A stretch of DNA of 64,000 nucleotides. Source: Diaphorobacter sp. HDW4A (GTDB taxonomy: Bacteria; Pseudomonadota; Gammaproteobacteria; Burkholderiales; Burkholderiaceae_C). The stretch is taken from assembly GCF_011305995.1 (NCBI RefSeq), contig NZ_CP049910.1:3968001-4032000 (forward strand), read 5' to 3'. Position 1 is the first letter of the stretch. The number at the start of each line of letters is the position of its first letter. Shown one piece after another: positions 9,519 through 21,400 of this stretch. Under the pieces are notes generated by a model that did not search any database, was not told where the DNA came from, and saw only the letters and a program-made list of their open reading frames with translations. A program made the translations under genes and the position numbers.

Positions 9519-10679
9519 TCAAGGCATCAAGTGCGTGTAGATCGCACTGGTATTCTTGGCGCATTGCGCCCAAGTGAAGGCGTGGGCGCGCGTCACGCCA
9601 GCCTCAGAAGCCCGAGTTCGCCAGCCCTCATCCTGCAATGCATGCAAGAGCGCTTCGGCAATCGACTTCTCATCCTCGGGCTGCACTTGCAAACCCACAT
9701 CCCCAACGACCTCGGGCAATGACGAGGTGCTGGACGTGAGCACAGCCACTCCCGAAGCCATTGCCTCCAGCGGCGGCAGACCAAAGCCTTCATAAAGCGA
9801 AGGAAAGCAAAACAGGCGCGCCCCCGCATACAAGAACGGAAGGTCTTCTTGAGGAACAAAATCCAGATACTTCAGCCAGCCCGCACTCGCCCCGCGGGTC
9901 ATCAGATCATGAATTTCTCCTGCCTGCCAACCACGTGACCCAGCCAAAACCAACGGGTGACGCATGCGCAGCGACTCTGGCAATGCTCCATAAGCACGGA
10001 TTACCCGAGCCAGATTCTTGCGCGGCTCAATCGTGCCGACATACAGAGAATAGGCTCCATGCTCCAGTCCGAACCGCTGCAGAATCGGCAAAGTGTCTTC
10101 GGCACCGCGCGGATGAAAAGATGCATCAACGCCCAACGGCACGGTACCAATCCGATCCTCGGGCCAACTGAAATGCTCGATCACCTCACGGCGCACCGAC
10201 TCGGCATCGGTGATCAGAAAATCCGCCCTCTCCATCGTTCTTGGCAAGTCCCGCTTCAGCAATTCCACACGCGCTGCGGGATGAAACTGCGGACAGACGA
10301 TGTGCGACAGATCATGGATCGTCGCCACAGATTTACCTGGAAACGGCGGCAGAAAATAATTGGGCGAGTGAAACAACGCATGCCGTTCCTTCTGCATGCG
10401 CCAGCGCGACCAAATGGGCATGAGCGTCGAGTAGGCACGCACCGCCAGCTTGTTGCCGGCAAGCACCCGTCGCAACGTGGGCTTGTTCAACTCGTCTGTA
10501 GAAACCGTCTTTGCGCGCGCCTGCACAGCCTCGCTGCTGATCCATTGTCCGAGTGAATAAAAGCGCAACGACTCCACGCCTTCGCACTCGGGAAGCCGCA
10601 TCGCCAACTCATAGGCGTAGCGACCAATACCCGTCAGCGGCGCATGGATGGCATCCGCGCCCAGGATCACATGTGCCAC
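9519..10679 (-). CDS. GT4 family glycosyltransferase, last gene of the polysaccharide operon
   Basis: The protein has 386 residues and a GT-B fold. The N-terminal acceptor domain contains ADAIHAPLTGIGRYAYELA, a glycine-rich loop typical of mannosyl- or rhamnosyl-type GT4 enzymes. The C-terminal donor domain contains LYVGTIEPRKNLARVIRAYG and the EX7E motif in YEGFGLPPLEAMASGVAVL. It is the promoter-distal gene of the operon. Its GTG start at 10679 follows the rmd stop by one base, so translation is probably coupled. Given the adjacent GDP-D-rhamnose genes, a rhamnosyl- or mannosyltransferase using GDP-sugar is the best inference. It converges with the plus-strand fusion glycosyltransferase with only 19 nt between stops. 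Confidence 0.88.
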   Translation of the reverse strand: MAHVILGADAIHAPLTGIGRYAYELAMRLPECEGVESLRFYSLGQWISSEAVQARAKTVSTDELNKPTLRRVLAGNKLAVRAYSTLMPIWSRWRMQKERHALFHSPNYFLPPFPGKSVATIHDLSHIVCPQFHPAARVELLKRDLPRTMERADFLITDAESVRREVIEHFSWPEDRIGTVPLGVDASFHPRGAEDTLPILQRFGLEHGAYSLYVGTIEPRKNLARVIRAYGALPESLRMRHPLVLAGSRGWQAGEIHDLMTRGASAGWLKYLDFVPQEDLPFLYAGARLFCFPSLYEGFGLPPLEAMASGVAVLTSSTSSLPEVVGDVGLQVQPEDEKSIAEALLHALQDEGWRTRASEAGVTRAHAFTWAQCAKNTSAIYTHLMP

Positions 10680-10680
10680 G

Positions 10681-11583
10681 TCACTGCGCTCCAGATTGGC
10701 TCGACAGCATCCAGGTCAGCGTTTCATCCAACGGACGAGGCTCCCATGTGCCAACCAGTTGGCTCAGCCGTGACGCATCGCCGCACAAGGTCTTCACCTC
10801 ATTGGCCCGCACAAACGCCGGATTGGTGACCGCCTTGATCGACTGTCCGGTAATGCTCTCGGCCATCTGCAGCACCTCGCGCAACGATACCAATCGGCCC
10901 GAGCACACATTCACCACCTGATCGACTGCCACATCGGAATCCAGCAAACGTCGATAAGCCGCCGCGACATCGCGCACATCCGAAAAATCACGCCAGACCT
11001 CCATGTTACCCAGCTCGATCACCTCCGCCTTGCGCAGAAAGTGGCTCACGATCTTGGGCAGCAAGAAGCTCTCCGACTGGCCCACACCCGTATAGTTGAA
11101 TGGACGCATGATCGTGATCGGCAGCTTGTCCATCCATAACCGCGCCATGTACTCCATGGACAACTTGCTGACAGCATAATCATTGGCCGGATTGGCGGGT
11201 GTACTCTCGTTCAGCGCACCCTCTGTCGTGTTGCCATAAATGTTGGCACTGCTGGCAAGCAACACACGCTCTGGCCGTTGAGTAAGCCCCCCAACCGCAG
11301 AAAGCAGATTGCGCGTGCCCACCACATTGACGTCGTAAAACGCACGCGCGTTGCTGTGCCCCACAAAAGCGATGGCAGCGAGGTGAATCACCGCCTGTGG
11401 CTGCACCTGCTGCACCCACTCCCCCAAAGCGTCTGCATCCAGCAGGTCCACGTGTCGATACCGAGCCCGCTCGGGTTCAGGGTGCGAACCCAGCCCCCAG
11501 ACCTCCCAGCCATGTTGCTCCAACTCACGAGTCAAAAAATGACCCGTGAACCCATTGACACCAGTGATCAGAGCTCGCCGCAC
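10681..11583 (-). CDS. rmd: GDP-6-deoxy-D-mannose reductase (GDP-4-keto-6-deoxy-D-mannose reductase)
   Basis: This short-chain dehydrogenase reduces the 4-keto product of Gmd to GDP-D-rhamnose. The 300-residue length fits Rmd. Visible features are the N-terminal NAD(P)-binding motif ITGVNGFTGHFL, the catalytic serine region LLASSANIYGNT and the YAVSK tyrosine-lysine pair. The start is GTG, read as MRRALITG, with GAGGTGG upstream. It lies directly after gmd with 12 nt between the reading frames. The gmd-rmd pairing is what distinguishes Rmd from generic epimerases such as GMER/WcaG, which would give GDP-L-fucose. Product stereochemistry cannot be proved from sequence, so GDP-D-rhamnose is a strong inference. 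Confidence 0.82.
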   Translation of the reverse strand: MRRALITGVNGFTGHFLTRELEQHGWEVWGLGSHPEPERARYRHVDLLDADALGEWVQQVQPQAVIHLAAIAFVGHSNARAFYDVNVVGTRNLLSAVGGLTQRPERVLLASSANIYGNTTEGALNESTPANPANDYAVSKLSMEYMARLWMDKLPITIMRPFNYTGVGQSESFLLPKIVSHFLRKAEVIELGNMEVWRDFSDVRDVAAAYRRLLDSDVAVDQVVNVCSGRLVSLREVLQMAESITGQSIKAVTNPAFVRANEVKTLCGDASRLSQLVGTWEPRPLDETLTWMLSSQSGAQ

Positions 11584-11595
11584 TTGTGAACCACC

Positions 11596-14915
<3,320 letters not shown>

Positions 14916-14994
14916 GACTCAGTTATTGACCATCAAATTTTTTGATCGTAATTACCGTTGCTTAATCTCAAAAAATATTCAAGCGTCAAGAAAA

Positions 14995-15657
14995 TTACGC
15001 CTTCAACGCCAAGAAATACTGCGCCCCAAGCGGCAACCATCCTACATATTTCTCCAAAGGAGCTAGTACCCTAAAGGCTCCAGGGAAAAATAGCGTAAAT
15101 TCTGTTTTCACATCCTTGAATCCAGCGGATCTTACCAAACTCTTGAACTTCTTCTGCCCAATCATCTTGGCATCTTGATCAAAGATGCATCTTTTGAAAA
15201 CCATTCTTGTCAGGGGATTGAGTGGATTATGTTCAAATATCATGATGCATCCGCCTGGATTCAATGCATCCTTGAGTCGTGAAAGCCACAACAAATGTTC
15301 AGCCGGGTCAATATGATGAAAGACATTCGATGTGAATATCAAGTCATATTTTTCTCGCACCACATCTGACCATTCACTGGTGAAATGTGCTTGCGGAATT
15401 CGCTTGCGCGCCATATCAAGAGATTCATCCGAAACATCGAAACCGACCAAATCAGCATCCGGGAACGATTCGGAAAAATACTGGGAACACTGCCCGATAC
15501 CACAACCAAAGTCAAGAATTCGTTTCGTGGTCGTAGGCGCCATGCGCTTCGTTAATTTGACCTTGTATGTGGAAAAATACTCAATCGTTCGAAAACCGGC
15601 GGGAATGGCATTTTTCAAGTCACTTGAATACGAATCTGCATACTTGTCAAACTCCAT
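14995..15657 (-). CDS. SAM-dependent class I methyltransferase
   Basis: The protein has 220 residues. The SAM-binding motif I is RILDFGCGIGQCSQYF around residues 45-60, followed by the acidic end of strand 2 (LVGFDVSDESLDMA). A motif IV-like FTSNVFHHIDPAEHL is seen near the middle. This is the Methyltransf_11/12 type fold acting on small molecules or sugars. Its C-terminus carries a hydrophobic stretch (FTLFFPGAFRVLAPLEKYVGW). It overlaps the preceding GT2 gene by 11 nt, and 79 nt separate it from the following membrane gene. In an O-antigen operon it probably methylates a sugar hydroxyl or a lipid-linked intermediate. The substrate is unknown. Confidence 0.8.
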   Translation of the reverse strand: MEFDKYADSYSSDLKNAIPAGFRTIEYFSTYKVKLTKRMAPTTTKRILDFGCGIGQCSQYFSESFPDADLVGFDVSDESLDMARKRIPQAHFTSEWSDVVREKYDLIFTSNVFHHIDPAEHLLWLSRLKDALNPGGCIMIFEHNPLNPLTRMVFKRCIFDQDAKMIGQKKFKSLVRSAGFKDVKTEFTLFFPGAFRVLAPLEKYVGWLPLGAQYFLALKA

Positions 15658-16603
15658 TTAGACTCTCCTTCGTCTGGCCGGTAAACCCAGCAATCTCCCT
15701 AATTACAAACTGCGGCTTCTTGTTGATATTCAGGTATAAGCGCCCCATATACTCGCCTATAAGCCCTAAAAAAAGCATTTGCACGCCGGATACCGCCAGA
15801 ACAATCGCCACAATTGAGGTCCAACCTGGTTGAACCGACGGATTCATCAATTTTTCCACGATGACATACACTACGGTAGCCAAGCTCAAAAAACCAAATA
15901 TCACTCCAATAAAAATCGCTAAGCGCAGTGGTGCCACGGAAAAACCTGTGGCCATTTTCATCAGCAATGAAACCGAACGCTTTAAATTATAGTTTCCTTG
16001 CCCTGTGAATCTCTCCTGATGCACTGCATCAATCACTTGAATACGATTTGTGCTCCGTAGAATCAATCCATCAATGTAGGGATATGGCCCTTCATATTGA
16101 ATGATGGCAGACTGAACATGCTTTCTGAAGGCCTTGAATGAAGAAAGATACAAATCCCTGGGCTTGCCGACCAAGTGGCTTGCAAGCATATTATTGAAGT
16201 TACTGCCCGCCACTTTCCAACCAGCATGCTGTCTTTTTTCAAAGCGGACAAAGCAAACATCATCCTTTTCCAATGCCTTGAGCAACTCCCCAATATATGC
16301 GGGAGAATGCTGCAAGTCATCATCCATCAATACAATGCTATCTCCGCTAGCAAACTGCAATCCTGCCATGATTGCGTTGTGTTGACCAAAATTCTTGGCG
16401 AGATTGATTGCCTTCAAGTTCGGATACGTATCTGTCAATAATTGCAATACACCCCAGCTTCCGTCAGGACTGGAGTCATTCACAAGAATCAACTCCGAAT
16501 CATTCTCAAGCCCAAGTCTCTTCAATTCGACCGTCAGTTGTTTCAGCAGCTCTGGCAGGATTGCCTCGCTGTTATAGACAGGAATAACAATTGAGCATTT
16601 CAT
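15647..16603 (-). CDS. GT2 glycosyltransferase, GtrB/ArnC-like (polyprenyl-phosphate sugar synthase)
   Basis: The 318-residue protein starts with a GT-A domain (CSIVIPVYNSEAILPELL, LILVNDSSPDGSW, IVLMDDDLQHSPAYI with the DDD metal motif). It ends with two membrane helices (LAIFIGVIFGFLSLATVVYV and IVAIVLAVSGVQMLFLGLIG) and the conserved GEYMGRLYLNI. This is the architecture of GtrB, ArnC and related enzymes that load glucose or another sugar onto undecaprenyl phosphate at the inner face of the membrane. The ATG at 16603 overlaps the stop of the upstream methyltransferase as ATGA; a GTG at 16627 would add eight residues. GtrA lies two genes upstream, supporting a side-chain decoration role. 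Confidence 0.88.
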   Translation of the reverse strand: MKCSIVIPVYNSEAILPELLKQLTVELKRLGLENDSELILVNDSSPDGSWGVLQLLTDTYPNLKAINLAKNFGQHNAIMAGLQFASGDSIVLMDDDLQHSPAYIGELLKALEKDDVCFVRFEKRQHAGWKVAGSNFNNMLASHLVGKPRDLYLSSFKAFRKHVQSAIIQYEGPYPYIDGLILRSTNRIQVIDAVHQERFTGQGNYNLKRSVSLLMKMATGFSVAPLRLAIFIGVIFGFLSLATVVYVIVEKLMNPSVQPGWTSIVAIVLAVSGVQMLFLGLIGEYMGRLYLNINKKPQFVIREIAGFTGQTKESLNGV

Positions 16604-17253
16604 AGTGGGGAATCTGCTTTCCGACACGTCATCACAATCCCAGTATATGGAATCCTTAGAGGTTTGTCATCAATCACAGCAGAGGTGGAATTGAATCTTT
16701 TCTTCGCTAGCCGCAGATACTCTTCGTCAGTACGTACCGCCTGACCACGATCCTTGCTGACCACGAACTTGGCAGCACTTGACTGATTTTTTGTATAGAC
16801 AGGATCCAAGGCCAGGAAAACACCATTATTCTTGAGCGCATAGTGAGCTGTTTCAAACAGTTCATCCGCGACATTGTCGTCAAGATGGTGAAGAATACCA
16901 ATTGCCAGCACAATATCAAAACACCCGTGCTTGGACATAGTGTTCTTGTTCACATCCTCACAAATGAACCGTGCATTCCGATTGGAAAATCGCTTCGACG
17001 CCGTGCTTATATATTCATCATTTCTATCAAATCCGACATAGCTGGCTCGCTGAGGAATATACTCCAAAATCTCCCCTGTTCCGCAACCAATATCAAGAAT
17101 TCGAGTCGAATCAGAGCACAAGGGGGCGATATGATTGCTTACCACACGCTCCCGCCATTTGTACGCACCTACAACATGCTGAAATGAGTCGTAAACCATT
17201 GAGAACGACAGCAGATGGCGCAGCCCTTTTCGTATCTCGGCTCCATCATTCAT
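16600..17253 (-). CDS. SAM-dependent class I methyltransferase
   Basis: The 217-residue protein shows motif I RILDIGCGTGEILEYI near residue 52, strand 2 YVGFDRNDEYI, and VLAIGILHHLDDNVADEL in the position of motif IV/post-I. These place it in the Methyltransf_11/25 group. It lies between gtrA-like and gtrB-like genes, with ATGA overlap to the GT2, so it belongs to the same translational unit. AT content is higher than in the operon backbone genes. It differs in sequence from the other methyltransferase in this insert, so two separate methylations are possible. The acceptor is unknown. A sugar or polyprenyl-linked glycan is the likely target from context. Confidence 0.8.
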   Translation of the reverse strand: MNDGAEIRKGLRHLLSFSMVYDSFQHVVGAYKWRERVVSNHIAPLCSDSTRILDIGCGTGEILEYIPQRASYVGFDRNDEYISTASKRFSNRNARFICEDVNKNTMSKHGCFDIVLAIGILHHLDDNVADELFETAHYALKNNGVFLALDPVYTKNQSSAAKFVVSKDRGQAVRTDEEYLRLAKKRFNSTSAVIDDKPLRIPYTGIVMTCRKADSPL

Positions 17254-17273
17254 ATTACACCCACCGGCCTTTC

Positions 17274-17645
17274 TTATCTATCCGAAAATATATAAAATCG
17301 CATTAGCGTATACATAACCACAACATAAACAGAGATAGCCAACGCCTGCGCCACTCCATCTTGAAACAAGCCCTTCGAAGCTATTAGAACAGCAATATTT
17401 AAGACATATGAGAACACGAAAGATACTGCATATCTCCGCATCTGACTGGCTGTATTGCTTCGGCGCTTGAAAACAAAGAACTTCGCCAATGTAAAACTGA
17501 AGAGCATACCGACTGCAAAACCAGCCATATTTGCCACAACGGGGTTTGCATTCAGGTAAGTCAACACCCCAATCGTCCCCAGCCCGGTGACAGCGTTTAT
17601 CACCCCAGCCCCGACATATCTCAACAGATAAGCACCTTCCGACAC
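17274..17645 (-). CDS. GtrA-like membrane protein
   Basis: This 123-residue protein consists almost entirely of four membrane helices (for example VINAVTGLGTIGVLTYL and FVFSYVLNIAVLIASKGLF), with a short basic loop FVFKRRSNTASQMRRY in the middle. This is the GtrA/DPMS3 pattern: RYVGAGVINA at the N-terminus and KFFVFKRR after helix 3. GtrA proteins are thought to flip undecaprenyl-phosphate-glucose (or another sugar) across the inner membrane. It is next to a GtrB-like GT2 in the same operon, which is the classic pairing. A matching serotype-specific transferase is probably the 762-residue protein downstream. Confidence 0.85.
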   Translation of the reverse strand: MSEGAYLLRYVGAGVINAVTGLGTIGVLTYLNANPVVANMAGFAVGMLFSFTLAKFFVFKRRSNTASQMRRYAVSFVFSYVLNIAVLIASKGLFQDGVAQALAISVYVVVMYTLMRFYIFSDR

Positions 17646-17652
17646 ATCAGCC

Positions 17653-18354
17653 TCACAGCACTCTATTTGAGTAGTATTTTTTTAGCACAGATGAAATATA
17701 TCCCTCCTGGAAATTTAATCCAATTTTCGAATATATCTCTATAGTGTCGCCAAGAGGAATGACATAAGCCCCGCCACCATCGACGACTTCCAATCGAGCC
17801 TTTCGCCCCTTGATCTCTTCCAATTTCTTCACGAGATCCAGTACAAGCACATGAGTAGGGTTGCAGATATTACTCAACAAATTCTGTTGTGGTGATGCTC
17901 TCAACAGATGGATGACAACACTCACTACATCACTCACATCGATGATATTCCTCTCAGCCTTTGACCATATCCTCATCAACTCGCCACGTTCAATGCTCGA
18001 ATTTATATAGTTCAGTAACGTATTCCCATTGCGGCTTAGACCAGCTAATTGAGGCAGGCGGAAAACATGAGATCGCGGCCGTTGAAGTACGATGGATTCC
18101 ATTTTTATCTTGTGTTGCACATACGCAGTATCGATCGACATTTTGTCATAAACACTGCAAGTGCTGAAATAGACAAATTGATCATTCGGCGCGAGAGAAT
18201 TCAATGAATTCTTCAGCATGGAGCTTTCACGAAGAAATTCTTTCTCATCCTTATTCATGGAGTTTGCCACCCCAGAGGCAAAAACACAAACCCCCTCCAA
18301 CTCGCCAGCGCGTTCAAGAAATGCCGTTGCTATCAAACCCGAACCGATTATCAT
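17653..18354 (-). CDS. NAD-dependent epimerase/dehydratase-like protein
   Basis: The 233-residue protein has a short Rossmann start, MIIGSGLIATAFLERA, with GxGxxA instead of the usual GxxGxxG. It is followed by FVYFSTCSVYD, a Ser/Thr catalytic region, and a Tyr-x3-Lys pair in AYVQHKIKME. The C-terminal half (IIDVSDVVSVVIHLL) is the substrate part of extended SDR proteins. It is shorter than normal extended SDRs (about 300), and the glycine motif begins only four residues from the start, so activity is uncertain. It follows the giant fusion gene by 97 nt of AT-rich sequence and precedes gtrA by 7 nt. A sugar-nucleotide reductase or epimerase role is likely; the substrate is unknown. Confidence 0.68.
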   Translation of the reverse strand: MIIGSGLIATAFLERAGELEGVCVFASGVANSMNKDEKEFLRESSMLKNSLNSLAPNDQFVYFSTCSVYDKMSIDTAYVQHKIKMESIVLQRPRSHVFRLPQLAGLSRNGNTLLNYINSSIERGELMRIWSKAERNIIDVSDVVSVVIHLLRASPQQNLLSNICNPTHVLVLDLVKKLEEIKGRKARLEVVDGGGAYVIPLGDTIEIYSKIGLNFQEGYISSVLKKYYSNRVL

Positions 18355-18451
18355 GATTTCAATTATCCAGTATTATGGCATTCACCATATGCATCATGGC
18401 AGCCAAACACATTCAACGCCACCAAGACAACATCTCTCAACTGAATGACTT

Positions 18452-21400
18452 CTATCCATATCGTCCATTGAGAGAATTTTTATCAAGCAATATTTTCAAA
18501 TCGCCGGCACTTTCGCTCCAGCTTTTCCACTTCATTCCTTGACTTGAAATTACAGCCCCTGAGGCAAATGCCCCTAGCCATTCGCGCAAGAAGACGTCGA
18601 GGCTTTCATCATTTTCACCATGAAAATACGCAGCGCTTTCCCCGCCCACCTCACGAAATACAGGAATATCTCTGGCAATGATATGCAAACCCTTTTGCGC
18701 TGCCTCTATCAATGGCAACCCAAAGCCCTCAGCGTATGATGCTGCAACAAGACAGGTGGCGGATGAATACAATTCAGTTAATGCGACATCATCCAGATCA
18801 TCAAACCAGAACAATGTCTTGTGAATGAATTGGCTTTTTTTCAAATCCGATACAAGATCATCAACATTCCAGCCTATTTTCCCGACAATCACCAGATTGG
18901 CAGACACACCTGTCTTCCATAGTCTCTCAAAAACTCTCAAAATCTGAGCATGTCCTTTTCGAGGCTCCAATGTTCCAACCATTAGAAAATTGACAGCCCC
19001 ATGCAATTGCTCAGGAACCGAAAAATTATTTGATGCTTTCAATGCACCAGCATCACCGTCGTGGAAGTCGGCACCGAGATGAAAATAATCCAGCGCGAGG
19101 CCATCGCGTACACCGCCATGCTCGTTCAGCCAAGCACTGACATCATCAGCAACAGCTTTCGATATACAAATCAGCCCATCGGCATAGCGATTGAGCCCAC
19201 TTAACCAATCCTCAAAGGCCCGCTCAATTCCTGGAAATGCATAATTCTTGTTGCGCAACGGAATGATGTCATACACCACGAAGAATATTTTTGCGCCCGC
19301 ACGTTTGAAGCTCTCCATATCTTCTTGTGCCTCAGGGAACAGGTGAGCGGCGAGATCCAAACCAAGAAATATGTCATCCACTCCAGGATAAACAGGCGAG
19401 CCTTTGCATGCATTGTAGAGACCATCAGAGTCTGCCGCATGGAAATAACCCCTTCCCTTCACCCCATAGATTGGGTGCACAGAATATCCGCTGAGTGGCT
19501 TTTTCTCCAGCTCGTTCAGTATGTTCCTGACGACTCGCTGAATGCCAGTCTTCGCATCCCTCACGTACAGCTCGGAGATGTCGACAAACATACGACGTTC
19601 TGACTTCACGCTGAATTGCATTACATCCGCCGCGTGCCCCCACGGGTGAATCTTCTGAGTCAGTGCTTCACGGCGCAATACGCTCACCATGGTCAGTAAT
19701 CTTTGAGAAACGCTCACCCAATCACGGACCTTCAGCCACTGCCGCTGCTTTTCGAGCAATACGGCCTGCATTTCTTCGGAGGTTGACTCCCATTCAAGTA
19801 CTGTGCGACTAATATCCGCGTCATCAGGGCCTGACATCTGCAAAGTGACGTCACTCACATCCGAGAAAATGTCCAACGGACTCACCAAAACGGGCTTCAA
19901 TGTCGACAAGCCGATGGTGACTGCACCGCTGGCGCTTTCCTGGGTATCCCGATATGGAAACACCATGTAATCAACCGACGACAACAGCTCCTGGCATTCT
20001 GAAATCGGACGATAGTCGGTGATCCAGGTAATGTTCTTTGACACGCCCAAGCGCTCGGCTTGAGCCTTGCAGCCCTTGATCACATGAGCGCTTCGTTCAT
20101 CCAGTGCCGAGCAGACTGCGAGCATATGAACCGGTCGTTGAAGTTGCGCAGACAGCAACGAAATCGCTCCCACCACGGCATCCAATCCCTTGTGCGGCAG
20201 TGCAAATCCAAAACAACCTAGAACCAGCGCGTCCATAGGAATGCCATATTCATTCCGTGCCTTGCCCACGTCCGGATCTAACAACGGCTGAACGACGCCA
20301 AGCTTCAGCAACATTACATTTCGCCACAGTCCGAGAGATAACAAATTGTTGAGATCCTCTACCTTATGGACGATGATGCGATCCAATTGTTCAAGGCATC
20401 GGACAGCCTTTGGCGTCAACCGGAACTCAGAGAGCAATGGTTGTGTAGAGTGCAATTCCAGATAAACGCCACATCCCTTGTTCTGAAGTGCCAACAAATG
20501 CTCGCAGACTACTTCGGACAATTCGTACAGACTCGGCTGGTGCTGGACGAAAATCGCGTCTACCTTCTGCTCCTGAATTCGGACAAGAGTGCGTACGACG
20601 CTTGCCACATCGCCCACTTTCCAACTGACGAAGACATTTGCATCTACAATTTTGGTACGTGAATCCGCGAAGATTTTTGCTGATATCGCATCTGCGCCCA
20701 CGATATTCTTGAACAGCTTTTCACTGTATTCAGCGATCCCGCACTTAGCCGCCCAAGGCGTCAGAAGCGCAATATTTTTTACTCCTCTCGTAGCAGTGTT
20801 CTCCGCCAAGAGAACCTCAGAGTACCCAGCGATGGATTTTGCAGCGTTGGCCCAAGAGTAGGTATCGCGCACATACTTGGTGGCCGACTCCCGCATATTG
20901 TGGATTTCCGGGTCTCCCGCCAGCACTCTCTCACGCACGCGTCGGAGTTGCCTGACCAAATCCGTCTTGTTCGGATTGACCCAGCATGCGTCATCTGTAC
21001 GTACGTGACTCTCCGATGCCCCAAACTGAAAGCCCACAAGATGCGCAGTGGACAGAGTGCAGAAATCGACCTGTGCACTATATCCGGTGGTGATGACAGG
21101 AATGCCCATCGCCAGCGCTTCGGCCGCCGGAAGGTTGAACCCCTCACCTCGAGTTGGCAGCACAGCTGAATTCGCCGTGCGGTAGAGCGCGATCATTCCC
21201 GCATCGTCCAGAGGCTGCTCATCTATGATGACCCGCGCTGGATGCTTGTGCTTCGCCGAATACGCCTGCAACAGTTCCGCGACCTGGTTGTGCGGGTTGG
21301 GAAACGTCTTGATGTATAACTCGACGGCATCGCTTTCAGTGAACGCCTCGAGAAATGCTTCGAGCAAGACATCTACGCCTTTGCGGTGAAATGCAGATGA

